Shown piece by piece: positions 50,901 through 64,000 of a DNA stretch of 64,000 nucleotides. The stretch's first letter is position 1, and every line of letters starts with the position of its first letter. The translations under genes and the position numbers were made by a program. Below the pieces are notes generated by a model. It did not search any database, had not been told where the DNA came from, and worked only from the letters and a program-made list of their open reading frames with translations. Source of the DNA: Apostichopus japonicus (Eukaryota > Echinodermata > Holothuroidea > Aspidochirotida > Stichopodidae); contig NC_092577.1 in assembly GCF_037975245.1 (NCBI RefSeq), positions 2,439,501-2,503,500 of the forward strand, read 5' to 3'.

Positions 50901-52098
50901 ACTGTATTAATTGTGGTCACTAACATTCATAGACAGTTCTACATAGAAAGTACTAAAAATCCTGTGTCATTGTCTAATTCCACTTAAATATCCTCAAAGT
51001 ACGTCAGTTTAACAATTTACACCATATAAAACTTCATCATGAGATATGAGTGATACTGCATACATGTATACTTTGATTAATGCTTACCTCAAGGATTGCA
51101 GCCGTTTGAAACACCTTCAGGGGTAGCTCTACATTATCATAGAGTCCCACAATGGATTTGGTTTGTGAGTAATGGCGAACAGAGATAGCACCAACGGAGA
51201 GCCATCTAGAAACAAGATACAAATAATCTATTCTATGATACATATTTTCTGAACCATTTTTGGGGGTAATTGCAGAATATCCAGCAACTTTCAAGCAATA
51301 CCCTTAAAAGAGGTTGGCTATGGCGGCCGTATACTGTAGGGAGTCTAGTAGTAGTAGTATGCAGAAAAATACCAAAATAAGCCAGTTTATTATGCTGTTG
51401 AGGCTACACCGTCGGTTCGTTTATGCATCTAGGGAAGTTCAAAAGGAGGAGAAATGCCAAGGTAAACTAAGTTTAATGTATCATGCTGCTGTGGCAACAC
51501 CCTAAGGACAATTCACTTCTTTCAATCTTTACCATTAATTTTCACAATGACCCATCATTACATTGATATAATTATTACCAACACTAAGACTGAGTAAGAC
51601 AAGAGACCAAATTGAAACTTAAAATTTGTTTGTGATATTATCAGTTATTACTAAAAACGTAACCCATTTCTCATTCTTAATCTTATTTTAATGTGGCCAT
51701 TTTGTGCAAGGGAAATTTCTGAAGGGCGTATGCTATGTGTTTGCTATGAACAAGTTGGGCTATCACTTTGAGATACAGGCTACGTGTGATCAAGAAGTTA
51801 CATTCTGCATAACAATTAATATACCGCAACTTGGCCATCGCTAGGCTACGCCAGTCATAGCCTTGGCTTACGTAGTGTTACACTATAGCCTAACGTTAGT
51901 GCTAGTATGAGTTTTATCTAGGGTCCACATCCAAAAAAGTGTTGGTTACTTGCATCGCAGAAAAGCCCCTGGGTAAGCGAGAAATTAAGAGAAATATTAC
52001 CCTGCACACATTACTACATTGTAAAGCACCAAATACGCTGTGGCAATGCCAGAAGTCTCCGACTTTTTCTTGGATTTATCTTCGGCGTCCGACCCCAT
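30722..52098 (-). CDS. HACD2: very-long-chain 3-hydroxyacyl-CoA dehydratase (HACD1/2 type), complete
   Basis: HACD catalyses the third step of very-long-chain fatty-acid elongation in the ER, removing water from 3-hydroxyacyl-CoA to give trans-2-enoyl-CoA. Exons in transcript order are 52098-52001, 51205-51088, 50783-50676, 33314-33153, 32046-31908 and 30801-30722. The phases all agree and give 234 residues plus stop, close to vertebrate HACD2 (about 254). Recognisable parts are [99 protein letters not shown] and [15 protein letters not shown]. Tyr157 and Glu164 have the seven-residue spacing of the catalytic Tyr/Glu pair known in yeast Phs1. The C-terminus KKTN is a KKXX ER-retrieval signal. 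It cannot be assigned to HACD1 or HACD2 separately. Intron 3 is 17 kb and full of mobile elements. Confidence 0.93.
31908..32046 (-). CDS. HACD2: HACD exon 5 with catalytic Glu
   Basis: It starts [20 protein letters not shown], so the expected catalytic Glu164 is the second codon, and goes on to [15 protein letters not shown] and a membrane helix ending in LLYIP. It ends in phase 1 at GTAAGTTC. Confidence 0.92.
32163..32612 (-). repeat. 20-bp minisatellite, about 22 copies, in HACD intron 4
   Basis: The unit is CGGTGGGCTATGAACATTCT with variants at the AT/AC/TT positions. The array ends 117 bp from the exon 5 acceptor and takes up almost half of the 1.1-kb intron. Confidence 0.9.
33153..33314 (-). 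CDS. HACD2: HACD exon 4 with catalytic Tyr
   Basis: A 54-codon exon after TTCTTGAACAG, ending before GTAAGTT. It carries [20 protein letters not shown] and [14 protein letters not shown]. Tyr157 of LYPCG is the expected catalytic Tyr. A hammerhead-like motif lies in the intron 52-90 nt upstream. Confidence 0.92.
33366..33404 (-). ncRNA. hammerhead-ribozyme-like motif in HACD intron 3
   Basis: On the minus strand: GCCT (stem I), CTGAAGA (intact CUGANGA core), A, stem II GATCC/GGATC with loop TGCTT, GAAA, a minimal stem III within ATGT, cleavage triplet GTC, and AGGC pairing with GCCT. All core positions are conserved. Stem III is almost absent; it could be a decayed ACGT palindrome. The same layout, with one extra A before stem II, occurs at 24207-24245. 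It is on the HACD sense strand. Confidence 0.5.
33405..33800 (-). other. purine-rich intron DNA, possible retroelement relic
   Basis: The plus strand is rich in GGGA and GAGA runs, giving long low-complexity frames on both strands. It adjoins the hammerhead-like motif and may be part of the same Penelope-like relic, but no reverse transcriptase motif is visible. Confidence 0.3.
33801..35535 (-). other. HACD intron 3 DNA, no recognised element
   Basis: AT-rich intron sequence. I see no conserved coding segment, tandem array or tRNA-like element. Confidence 0.4.
35540..36233 (-). mobile_element. 3' end of a CR1/L2-like LINE
   Basis: The minus strand encodes the C-terminal end of a non-LTR reverse transcriptase: [29 protein letters not shown], then [20 protein letters not shown] and further on [14 protein letters not shown]. 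Small frame breaks separate the parts. It ends in a tail that can fold GCGCCATAG/CTATGGCG-like arms and an (ATT)n run at about 35548-35575. The 5' part is missing, as is usual for truncated LINE insertions. Confidence 0.75.
36594..39034 (+). mobile_element. 2.4-kb inverted-repeat element with repeated GTGACGTACGGGAC motif
   Basis: The ends are a perfect 17-bp inverted repeat, GGCAGGTCCAAGCTATT at 36594-36610 and its complement at 39018-39034. The 14-mer GTGACGTACGGGAC occurs at 36617, 36789, 36984, 37000 and 37032 in direct orientation and at 38494, 38513 and 38843 in inverse orientation. Inside are three tandem copies of about 240-257 bp. I see no transposase and no clear target duplication, so the superfamily is unknown. 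Confidence 0.6.
37285..38010 (+). repeat. about 245-bp tandem repeat, 3 copies
   Basis: Copies share CATAACATCAATTCT, GCAAAGTTTTGGT, CATACTCCCCACTA and CATTCAAAACATACCAAAAT. Short open frames repeat with them but carry indels, so coding is unlikely. They form the core of the 2.4-kb inverted-repeat element. Confidence 0.85.
39051..40703 (-). pseudogene. LINE reverse transcriptase remnant
   Basis: Three overlapping frames together cover RT fingers to thumb: [19 protein letters not shown], then [45 protein letters not shown] and [14 protein letters not shown]. The frame changes near 39665-39801 and 39436 show that it is no longer a single open reading frame. Confidence 0.8.
40712..41898 (+). 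mobile_element. non-autonomous hAT-like element inside the LINE
   Basis: There are perfect 15-bp terminal inverted repeats, CAACCCTTTTTAATT at 40712 and its complement ending at 41898, flanked by a perfect 8-bp target duplication AATATTGA (40704-40711 and 41899-41906). Removing it rejoins the LINE reading frame. An 8-bp duplication is typical of the hAT superfamily. No transposase is seen. Subterminal GGTCGCCA/TGGCGACC motifs relate it to the element at 49363. Confidence 0.85.
41907..42796 (-). pseudogene. LINE endonuclease remnant
   Basis: It holds the APE-type endonuclease motifs in order ([30 protein letters not shown]) in three frames, so it is broken by at least two frame changes or stops. 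Continuity into the RT resumes exactly after the nested hAT-like element is removed. Confidence 0.75.
43256..44036 (-). pseudogene. LINE ORF1 remnant
   Basis: The first part has [16 protein letters not shown] and a coiled coil around [20 protein letters not shown]. After a frame break near 43700 an RRM-like and C-terminal domain follows ([43 protein letters not shown]). This resembles L1-type ORF1 nucleic-acid-binding proteins found in several LINE clades. Confidence 0.65.
44424..44630 (+). repeat. 127-bp direct repeat, 2 copies
   Basis: Copies carry AAATTATCCATCTT, ACATACATACA, TTAGTACTCTACTTAGCAAT and CCATCTTTGGGTGGCCTTTT. A shorter ATCCATCTAATAAAACT repeat lies between them. Confidence 0.8.
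44941..44977 (+). repeat. poly(A) run of about 36 bases
   Basis: A pure A run after GGATGCATT. It could be a retroposon tail, but no retroposon body is recognisable upstream. Confidence 0.9.
44978..46865 (-). other. HACD intron 3 DNA, no recognised element
   Basis: AT-rich sequence with weak open frames lacking splice support or recognisable domains. I see nothing firm in it. Confidence 0.4.
47007..47850 (-). repeat. 48-bp satellite array B, about 17 copies, in HACD intron 3
   Basis: The unit, written on the plus strand, contains CACCAAACCTACACATCTCT and CCTACAGTGTACAT. It is the reverse complement of array A at 10476-11098. Some copies carry small insertions (for example an extra ACTGT), which shift frame. 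Flanking DNA on the CCAAAGCTGG side is homologous to that of array A. Confidence 0.9.
47851..48560 (-). repeat. irregular short repeats built on CCTACAGTGTA(AC)AT
   Basis: About 45 irregular copies of a 10-16 bp core, CCTACAGTGTACAT or CCTACAGTGTAACAT, directly follow the 48-bp array and match part of its unit. They have a longer internal periodicity in places, such as CATCCATCCTACAGTG blocks. Confidence 0.85.
48561..49309 (-). other. HACD intron 3 DNA, no recognised element
   Basis: AT-rich intron sequence. I see no repeat array, exon or RNA gene. Confidence 0.4.
49316..50290 (-). repeat. 20-bp GTATGAGTACAAGGCTCTAA minisatellite split by a hAT-like element
   Basis: Imperfect copies at 49316-49362 and 49955-50290, with variants such as AGCACAAGGCTCT. 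The element 49363-49954 interrupts it. Confidence 0.8.
49363..49954 (+). mobile_element. non-autonomous hAT-like element, 592 bp
   Basis: There are perfect 15-bp inverted ends, CAGGCCTCGACAAAT and its complement. The flanks are GTAGGAGT on the left and GTATGAGT on the right, a 7 of 8 match consistent with an 8-bp target duplication. Subterminal ACGGTCGCCA and TGGCGACTAGAATTTG motifs are shared with the element at 40712-41898. No transposase. Confidence 0.8.
50412..50483 (+). repeat. (AGG)n trinucleotide repeat
   Basis: About 24 AGG/GAG units between 50412 and 50483. It creates poly-Arg and poly-Leu frames that are not genes. It lies 192 bp beyond the HACD exon 3 donor, inside intron 3. Confidence 0.95.
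50676..50783 (-). CDS. HACD2: HACD exon 3
   Basis: A 36-codon exon between TCTCCTGCAG and GTAAGCC. It encodes [20 protein letters not shown], then [16 protein letters not shown], matching the conserved third helix region of HACD. Confidence 0.9.
51088..51205 (-). CDS. HACD2: HACD exon 2
   Basis: It is preceded by TTGTTTCTAG and followed by GTAAGC. The exon completes Gly33 and encodes [15 protein letters not shown], then [19 protein letters not shown], the loop and second membrane helix typical of HACD. It ends in phase 0. Confidence 0.9.
52001..52098 (-). CDS. HACD2: HACD exon 1 with start codon
   Basis: It begins at the ATG of [17 protein letters not shown], a charged cytosolic N-terminus, followed by [16 protein letters not shown], which starts the first membrane helix. 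The donor is GTAATA, in phase 2, so a Gly codon is split. There is no in-frame ATG immediately upstream. Confidence 0.88.
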
Positions 52099-52239
52099 GC
52101 TGCAAATTTTGAAAACCAAGGTGACCAGATTCGACTGCTATTATTGAGGTCTACACTTGCTAGCACAGCCGATTCACGCTAGTATACAATATATAAAAAA
52201 AATAGTACCACGCAAAATATGCAACATTATTGTGGTGGA

Positions 52240-53724
52240 CAGGGGCGGGATTTGAGTTGTGAAAGTGGGGGGGCAAACCTGCCAGCAAGACTATCTAAGC
52301 GGAGCGCCACCATCGGTTGGCGCGGAGCGTACAAGAAATTTTTGGGCTTTACAAACCCTCCAGATGGCCGGAAATGGCACTTCCCGAGTGCTCTAAGCTG
52401 CATGTACCCATCCTTGAAATATGGATCTCATGTCTGCAATTGTATCTAGATAGTTAATTATCGTTTAAAAATTTGAAGAGGATTGATAGTAGAACATATG
52501 GTCAGATGGTGATGTACAACTTTTGTTATACGTCACTATCTAAGCGGAGCGCCATCATCAGTTGGCAAGGATCGTCGAAATTTTTGATGAAAGGAACCCT
52601 TAGATCGGTAAAATTAACACCCATATAGGCTTTAAATTGCATCTAAACAATTAATGAACGTGTGTAAAGTTAGGGAGGACAGATAGAAGAACTTATATGG
52701 TGATGCACAACTGAGGCTTATACGTCACTATTTAGACGGTGCACCAACATCAGTTGGCGCGGCGTGTCGAAATTTAAGCAAAAAGGAAATCCTAGATCAG
52801 CAAATATGACACCTCTGGTAACCGCAATAAATCGCATCTCGACAGTTCTTTCCCCCTAAAATTATTAGTATATTGTGCATTGGACCGATCAAGAATATGT
52901 TCAGCACCCACTTCGAAATTCTCCCCACGGTCCCCACTTCTTGGAGAACTTGGCAAATATTAGGGGCTGAACATACCTTTACCCCCACACTTTTTTATGG
53001 GGGATAAGCCCCTCAAGTCTACCGGTTCCGTCGCCACTGAAGTCGAGGCGGGTGACTGTTTGGATTTTACAATGTGACTAGGTGTATCATGGAGCAATAT
53101 ATTTACGGGTCATTTCATAGTACTGGCTGAGATTTGAAAATGAAATTATTACCTGGCAGTACCAGCATTATGTTTGAACTATTGCCATATTATCAGGCAA
53201 CATAGAAATTCATAATAAATACTTGAATGTTACTTACTGTTCATGAAGGGCTAGACCATTGGGGGTGGGGTGGGGTGTGTGTCATGTGTCAGTGTATTGA
53301 ACTTAATTATTGATATACCCAATATGCAATTCTGGCTTTTGTAAATCGTTTCTCTGGATTTAGTTATTCAACGCATTCAGTAGAGCAGCAACGTTGAAAA
53401 TCAATTCCTGAAGCTAGCACTGTAGCACATGCCGCGGATTCATCACATGCAGAATTGAATCGCTAGTGTGTTAGCTCCAGGATTCGTGCAGGAACCTGTG
53501 CTGCGAACCATGTGCTAGCTCCAGCTCCAGTTATTCATGCTACATGTTACGATGTTAAACACAAATTCGACTAAGATTCGAAACAAATAGGCCTATTTGA
53601 TAGGGAATAATTTCGATTAGGGTTGTGCACATTTGTCTACAAAAACGACAAAAAAAGTAAATTAAGGTTTGGGAAAAAGTGGGGGGGCAAATGCCCCCTC
53701 TTGCCCCCCGTAATCCCGCCCATG
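52240..53724 (+). mobile_element. non-autonomous hAT-like element, 1485 bp, upstream of HACD
   Basis: The ends are CAGGGGCGGGATT and, inverted, CATGGGCGGGATTA, each followed inward by a GGGGGGGCAA-type block. A perfect 8-bp target duplication GTGGTGGA flanks it (52232-52239 and 53725-53732). Inside are three diverged units of about 220 bp starting with CTATCTAAGCGGAGCGCCA-type sequence (about 52289, 52537 and 52728). No transposase is visible. Confidence 0.82.
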
Positions 53725-53732
53725 GTGGTGGA

Positions 53733-54500
53733 TGTATTCTTATATGATTATGATAAAATATTATTTTATGATGCTATGTGAAACGGTTAATACTATTTGC
53801 AACAATATTATTTTGGATGTTTTATACTATATTAGGTGGGTCAAGAGAAAAGGAGGGGGAGGTTTAACAATTCTTGAATGTTGAGAGTATATGATTGAAT
53901 AGTGCAGAGGAGTTTGGATCCACATGTGAACAGTTATCATGACAAAAGAAATTATCAGCAATGTGAGAATCTATTTGGAAGACGAAGACTTTTTACAAAA
54001 TGCTAAGCAACGTAAAATTGTCATGAAAGTTTGGAACAATTGAAAATGGACAAATCCGTCGTATGATCGAGCCTGCTTAGTAAGCATATCGATACAACTA
54101 AATAACAAACAAAAGTGCATGTGTAGGCCCTTATGATATACCGTACTTTGATAAATGAAATAAGATATCGTATAGAACAATAAGAATGCTTTCAAAAACC
54201 TCACACACCGCCAAATTTGGTTTGTAACAGAGAAAAGAACAGTGGAAAAACATCCATAAACCAGAATATATGTAACATTAGCACATATGCTTTTCAAGTT
54301 CTTCTAGACTACCTGTTGTTGTTGTTATTAATTTTGTTTCATCTATTTTTAAAATCACGTGTAAGTGACGAACTTATACACATGTTGTCTTCGAAAGTTG
54401 CGTAAGCCAGCCCTGCTTCCAGCAAATGCCCCGTTTACGCATGCTTAATGAGGTAAAGTATACCGTTATACTTCTCACAACGAATTCATAAGTTGAGGTG
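53733..54500 (+). other. intergenic DNA between HACD and the GPCR gene
   Basis: AT-rich sequence upstream of the GPCR. No conserved coding segment or RNA gene seen; it probably contains the GPCR regulatory region. Confidence 0.4.
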
Positions 54501-54528
54501 ACTACTTAATTCGAAAATAAGTCTGTCG

Positions 54529-54536
54529 TATAAATA
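54529..54536 (+). promoter_or_regulatory. possible TATA box of the GPCR gene
   Basis: TATAAATA lies 118 bp upstream of the GPCR start codon, which would leave a 5' UTR of roughly 90 nt. A TATATATATATATA run lies between it and the ATG, so the assignment is tentative. Confidence 0.35.
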
Positions 54537-54653
54537 AGCGATAGTGACCTATTTCGGATATATATATATATATTAATTTCCTGTATACCTTGTGTCATTT
54601 TAAATTCTCGACGCAATTTTTCAACAAAACAACATATTTTATTTGAATGTAAA

Positions 54654-59203
<4,550 letters not shown>

Positions 59204-61809
59204 AAAATACAGCATGGAGGTCGCAAGTGATGTGAAAAAGAGAATATATTGTGACTAAAATAGCTGAAAACGTTAAAGGTGGCGGTAGAGGGGACAATGA
59301 AGGGTGGGTGTGGGGCGGCGGAGGTTCGTCACAAAGTTCAAAGATGCATTGGGTTATATGGTCTCAAATGACAAGCATTATAAAGTTTTCAAGGACAAGC
59401 TGTGCTGTATGTAATGCAGTGGATGTTCCCTTGTTTGTATGTAGTTAAAAAAAGAAATATGTTTGGGATGAGTTATATTTTTAAGATTGATAAAACAATG
59501 AATTAACACAAGGCCTGCACAGATAAGCCAACGTCATGGTCAATTTAGCCTACTAAAGTAGCATCCCAGCTGAGATATAATATATATTTTAAAGGTGACT
59601 ACCTTGAAAACTGAAGTAGCTTTAAAATTGGATAGCCTATTATATGTCTTCACCCATTTTTCTTAGACCAAGACATATCAAAACTGAAATTAAGACTAAA
59701 GATAAATTAATGTTGTTGGTGGTGAGCACGGCATGTATAAATCATTTATTATTATTCCTGTTTGTTAAGTTAGATAACTATCGCTGTTAAAGAACAAGAA
59801 AGCGAATAATAAGCACTAAATTATAGAATATAGTAAATCAGACCAGCTGTTTGACTTCACGGGCTATTTCTTGTCTTTTTCATCCCCTCCCCATACCACA
59901 GCCCTCCACTTTGTTTATTATCCGCTATCCTAAACTAAACTAAATAAATAAATAAAGGCCATGTCGCCCCTCCTGCGAGAAATATGAAACATTAAGATCT
60001 TGGTGATGTAAGAATTTCATGTTATAATTTCAAAATCAGTTTCAAGTGACTGTTACGATAATTTGCAATATATTTTGCCTATATGCTTTGAGCTCAGTCC
60101 ATGTATCATTATTTCTATCGAAAACTAGAGTAGTGTACATAATGGGTCTTAGTCGAATCCGAAGTATCTTCGTGAGTCAAGACCCTTTCTCGTATAGTGT
60201 TAATGCAAAAAAAAAAAAAAACTTCGACAAAAATTTTCGTTTCTCGTTAATTTCCATTATCTGATTGTGTATATCCTTGTATATAGTCATATATGAAGTA
60301 TTTTAAACTTATCTTATTACAGAAGACAATTAGATGTTTAATTGTGCTTTCCCAAGTTTGCGTTTAAGTTAACGTTACTATGATCTCTCGTGTTGTTGTG
60401 AAGTATACACATACCTAATAAAAGTTAGCAGCCACTAAACAGCACCATGTTAACAAATACGCTTTTCTTAAAAATAGAGGGCAGCAATGCTAAATAAAAA
60501 TAACTGTAAATAATCAAAATTGATATATGTCATATTACAACATCCCCCTCTATTTTGATCAAGCTGATACTTCTCAACATATTTAGAAGTGATGCTACTT
60601 CTATGAAGCATTATTATTTAGTTATCAAGGTGTATATAGCACTCAATAAATGCAATTGCACATATGAATATTGTCCTTAGTAATATTTGTATATATTAAG
60701 TGTTCATTGTCTAAATGTACTTTTCTTTTCTTCTCTATTTTCTTGTAATTGCTTTTATTTTAAGACCAATGATCATACTTTCTGTTTGTATCATATTAAT
60801 AGTTCATGTTTTAACAAGTTTTTACAGTCCATAAATCAATCTCTGTTCAACCAATCTGATCAGTGTTCTATCACTCTTCCAATTCGGTTCTGAAGGACCG
60901 TCTTTTGTCTACTCATCTGGTTCCTGTCTCCCGTAAACTTACTAAACTGTTTTCATTTATGCTTGGAACTGCCAAGTTTCTCAAATGGTTGTGTTTTTTG
61001 TTTTTGCAATCTTGATCCATTTGGAGTCTCTACAAGTTAAGACCTTGTAAGTCCACCTGTAGTGGTCACCTTCTTCCATGACTCAAATCCGGGGGGGGGG
61101 GGTGGGAGGGGATGGGGAGACGGTGTCACAAAATGTTATAAATGGGCAACATTTCAAATCATATACATAATCCCTAATGAAATGAAGGTTAATTAATATT
61201 ATACTGATAGTTGATTATTGTTTTGTTCTGGATTACAAGTATAACCTCCTTATATGGCTTGTAAAGCAACTAGGAGAATACTTTGTGACAGAAAAATGAA
61301 GACATTAACACTTTTGTTTTTCAATTTATGATGTCTTAAGAAACCATAATGCCTCAAGTGAATAAAATTCTTTAATTTTTTACTTATTTGGAACAAATTC
61401 TGAAATTGGAATTAAAAACTGAGTTCCTGTTCGATATTGTCTGGGTTGCATGTACATAACCCCGATATTTGAAGCCAAACACAACCACAGTTCCTGTTTT
61501 TAAGTACAATAATAATTTCCAAGAATTTTGTTGACTTAGTTTTCATCCAAATTTTATTTCATATCTGTCCTTTGATCAAGAGAAAATATTAAGAAACATT
61601 AAGATTCCTTTTTAACATTCTAGGAAGGAGACACAATAAAGATTAGCTAAACCAATAAACTAAGTAACATGTGGCAATTCCTAAAAGCAGTTTTCTAAGA
61701 ATCCACATACAATCAGGAAATGAAACGTCCCCATCTGCAAAAATATTGCCTCCAAGATCAATTTCTAGTTAAGTTCATAAAAATGAATTCAGATTATGTA
61801 TTCCGATTA
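59204..61809 (+). other. GPCR 3' flank and intergenic DNA
   Basis: AT-rich sequence with several AATAAA hexamers (for example around 59942-59956 and 60417), any of which could end the GPCR transcript. No other gene seen. Confidence 0.4.
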
Positions 61810-61815
61810 TTTATT
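61810..61815 (-). promoter_or_regulatory. possible PTRHD1 polyadenylation signal (AATAAA)
   Basis: A canonical hexamer on the minus strand about 500 nt after the PTRHD1 stop codon. The stretch 61816-62315 would then be its 3' UTR. Confidence 0.3.
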
Positions 61816-62315
61816 AGTGTGACACAGCCTTACACAATAAAGTAGCTCCTCTTGTCCGGCAGTTATCACAAGTCAAGCCAGGCTCAGAGGGCTCCTTCTT
61901 GCACTCTCGATTTTTCATTGAGAACATTATGAAAATGAGAAATTTACACTGATGTTCGTCCCGTATTTTTGCCTTTAACCTTGCACCCATGGGCTGAAGG
62001 TTCCCCTCGACCTCCTCTAACCAGACCTGCTTGTCCCAAAACATGTCACTGAATACAGGTGAATTAATCCATCGACAATTTCATCAATTTTAAAACCATC
62101 TCCTTTCTAACAGAAAAAGGACCTTGTAGCCTTAAACCTTCACATATATTCGTATAACCACTCGTTACAGTATTAAACCGGTAGCTACATATGTAACGAC
62201 ATTGCGATTCCAGTTAGAGTGATTTCACAGTCGGCATGGAGACACCGGCAGTATCATCTCGGCCCGACTCGAGGTGGAGACAACCGTCGACAATTTATCG
62301 GTGCACTTCAACAGT

Positions 62316-62486
62316 TCATTTAAACAGTTTAAACTTTTTAAAATATCTTTGTATCTCTTCTTTAGGGTATGGTTTAGCTGCTAAACATGTGGCGTAATTT
62401 TCGGGTTGTTCAATCCATAACTTGTGGTCAACATTGCCCTCCTGTAGCTTCTCTGCCAAACCTCTTAGACTTTCTTCATTTTTAGC
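62316..62486 (-). CDS. PTRHD1: PTRHD1 last exon
   Basis: After TTTCATTTACAG it encodes [20 protein letters not shown], then [36 protein letters not shown] and TGA, 56 residues in all. Confidence 0.92.
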   Translation of the reverse strand, partial: AKNEESLRGLAEKLQEGNVDHKLWIEQPENYATCLAAKPYPKEEIQRYFKKFKLFK

Positions 62487-63529
62487 CTGTAAATGAAAGA
62501 CAGGAAGGAGGTAAAGTATTTGCAGGAGTGTCTGGTCTGTATCAATGGATAATGGGTGGGTGAGAAGTTTTCAATGGTGTTGGTTAGATGAAGAATGCTT
62601 GCATGCATGGGGATGGGGTGGTTGATGTAGGCTTATCATGTATTATGTATTTTAGATCCTCCTGCAAGCAGGAACTCGCGAAGAAGCCTCATTGGCTTAT
62701 CAAAGCCGCAAGCTGACCGAAGTCAGTCTCTTACATTCATATTTAACGCCCATGATTATGAATTGTCAATTGTCAACAACTCTGTAACTTGATGACATAC
62801 ATTAAAATTGGAGTGACTCGAACCAGGGACCTTATGATTGGAAGGCACTGGCGTTAACCACTGAGCTTACACTCCACAGCTAACACTCCCAGCTAACACT
62901 CCATGAGTATATGATTAGTGTTTTGATAGTTGGAAGGTGCATTTTATAGTTTTCTTTATATTCGAGGGGTGGGGCAGTGGGTGTAGTTGGTGTAGATATT
63001 CAACCAGATTCATTCTAGGCTCTTGGTTTGCCATCAACTTATAAAGTAGAGGAAGATTCCCTTTACATTTTAATATAGAGAATTTAATACGAGCAAAGGT
63101 TTCTAAAAACTTAGCATTTGACTTCCTATCTGTTGTTGTTCAGATCTACTGACATTTGAAGTTGTCACAGTTTGTACCAAAAATGAAATTGTTCAAAAAC
63201 AATTGTGGTGACATAGATGCAAATAGCAGGCAAATATGTTTCCTTGAATTCTTTTACATTATAAATTTATAATAATTTGAACTCGTTTTGAAAGGTACTT
63301 GAGTTAACAGTTTTCAAATCACCAATGAATGTTGTTCGGATTTAATATATGAATGAAAATTTGAAGAAACGATAAGACAGATTAGATTTAGTTTACTATA
63401 AACAAGGTTATATAAAGTAGACTTTACCTCTAAGACAACTTTGTGCATATTATCCAAGTCTGCTGTATATGTCACCACATTTTCATCTTCCTTGTAGAGA
63501 TGTAAAACTGCGGTACATGCATGACAGGC
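62316..63529 (-). CDS. PTRHD1: PTRHD1 (peptidyl-tRNA hydrolase domain-containing 1), 3' part
   Basis: PTRHD1 is a small protein with the Pth2 peptidyl-tRNA hydrolase fold. Two exons are present, 63529-63428 and 62486-62316, joined in phase 0 and coding the last 90 residues. They read [55 protein letters not shown] and end YFKKFKLFK. These match human PTRHD1 closely in my memory, including QACHA, KVVLE, LWLEQPEN and RPYPKEE. The first exon, which should carry the N-terminal strand and the Gln before ACHA, lies beyond position 63529 and is not found in the remaining 470 bp, so it is probably outside the window. Confidence 0.92.
62655..62885 (-). repeat. second tRNA-derived SINE, in PTRHD1 intron
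   Basis: On the minus strand an A-box-like TAAGCTCAGTGGTTAACGCC and a B-box-like GGTTCGAGTCA form a tRNA-like head, followed by a body that ends in TCGCGAGTTCCTGCTTGCAG. It belongs to a different family from the SINE at 57108. Confidence 0.7.
63428..63529 (-). CDS. PTRHD1: PTRHD1 middle exon
   Basis: A 34-codon exon after CCCTTTCTGCAG, followed by GTAAAGT. It begins [19 protein letters not shown] and ends NMHKVVLE, both ends in phase 0. Confidence 0.9.
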
Positions 63530-64000
63530 CTGCAGAAAGGGAACATCTTTTATCAAACTTTACACCTATACATCCAGATAAATATTGTTTCTTAGGTTGT
63601 AATAGGAATTTCTGACACTCAGTAGATAGGTAATCACATATGACATGTATCACAATTGATAGACTTTGAAAAATGTTAAAAGTAAACTGTGGTGTACCGT
63701 GTTGGATAGTCTATATGATATAAATGTACATGGAAGTAAACTGAGGTATATGATGATAGTCTGTTGGCCCCCTGCAATTGATCCCAGTCATAAAGATATA
63801 GGCCTACCTAAACTAACTTACAGTTCAGTCAGCATACCACATGCAACATTTTAGCTCACTACACATTGCTTAATACAGCCTTAAATTTTGCAAAGAGATG
63901 TGGTAGATTCCACGAGAGTGATAGTAAAATGCGTTCTAGCATACTTGGAAGATAGAGGCAATATTGTAATGTTGAACAAATGCCTTTGCTGTGCACTATA
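63530..64000 (-). other. PTRHD1 intron, no exon seen
   Basis: AT-rich sequence. I searched the minus strand for the PTRHD1 N-terminal motifs and saw none. Confidence 0.45.

Noticed and set aside
61814-62044. 76-residue minus-strand frame with several Cys
   Set aside because: No recognised domain; it lies in the probable PTRHD1 3' UTR and the Cys spacing does not form a clear zinc finger.

Overview
The window is animal nuclear DNA: GT-AG introns, tRNA-derived SINEs, CR1/L2-type LINE remnants, short non-autonomous DNA transposons, many minisatellites and long simple repeats. Low GC, medium-length introns and the gene set fit a marine invertebrate, probably a deuterostome such as an echinoderm. 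That taxonomic guess is inference and I cannot name a species. Every gene model below was built by joining exons whose splice sites and phases agree.

Layout. (1) 843-18557, plus strand: the 3' part of an SLC12A8-like cation-chloride cotransporter gene. Three shared exons are followed by two related last exons (9617-9791 and 18404-18557) that both join in frame. (2) 18558-30721: convergent intergenic DNA with minisatellites, a duplicated block, and a relic at 24.2-24.9 kb carrying hammerhead-ribozyme-like motifs. (3) 30722-52098, minus strand: a complete six-exon 3-hydroxyacyl-CoA dehydratase gene (HACD1/2 type, 234 aa). Its 17-kb third intron holds a broken LINE, a second LINE tail, a 2.4-kb inverted-repeat element, two hAT-like elements and a 48-bp satellite array. 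(4) 52240-53724: a hAT-like element 141 bp upstream of the HACD start codon. (5) 54654-59203, plus strand: a complete two-exon class A GPCR (356 aa), closest by motif to melatonin-receptor-like receptors. (6) 62316-63529, minus strand: the last two exons of PTRHD1; its first exon lies beyond the window.

The genes are unrelated in function (membrane transport, ER fatty-acid elongation, signalling, a peptidyl-tRNA-hydrolase-like protein) and do not form a pathway. HACD and the GPCR are divergent, SLC12A8 and HACD are convergent, and the GPCR and PTRHD1 are convergent.

Most unusual points: duplicated alternative last exons in SLC12A8; four hammerhead-like motifs, two showing compensatory changes in stem I and one lying 52 nt from a HACD 3' splice site; a 48-bp satellite carried in two homologous inverted-orientation elements 36 kb apart; a 2.4-kb inverted-repeat element with eight copies of a 14-bp motif; three elements with 8-bp target duplications; and a triplicated 3' splice site in the GPCR intron. 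Most of the remaining open frames are products of tandem repeats.
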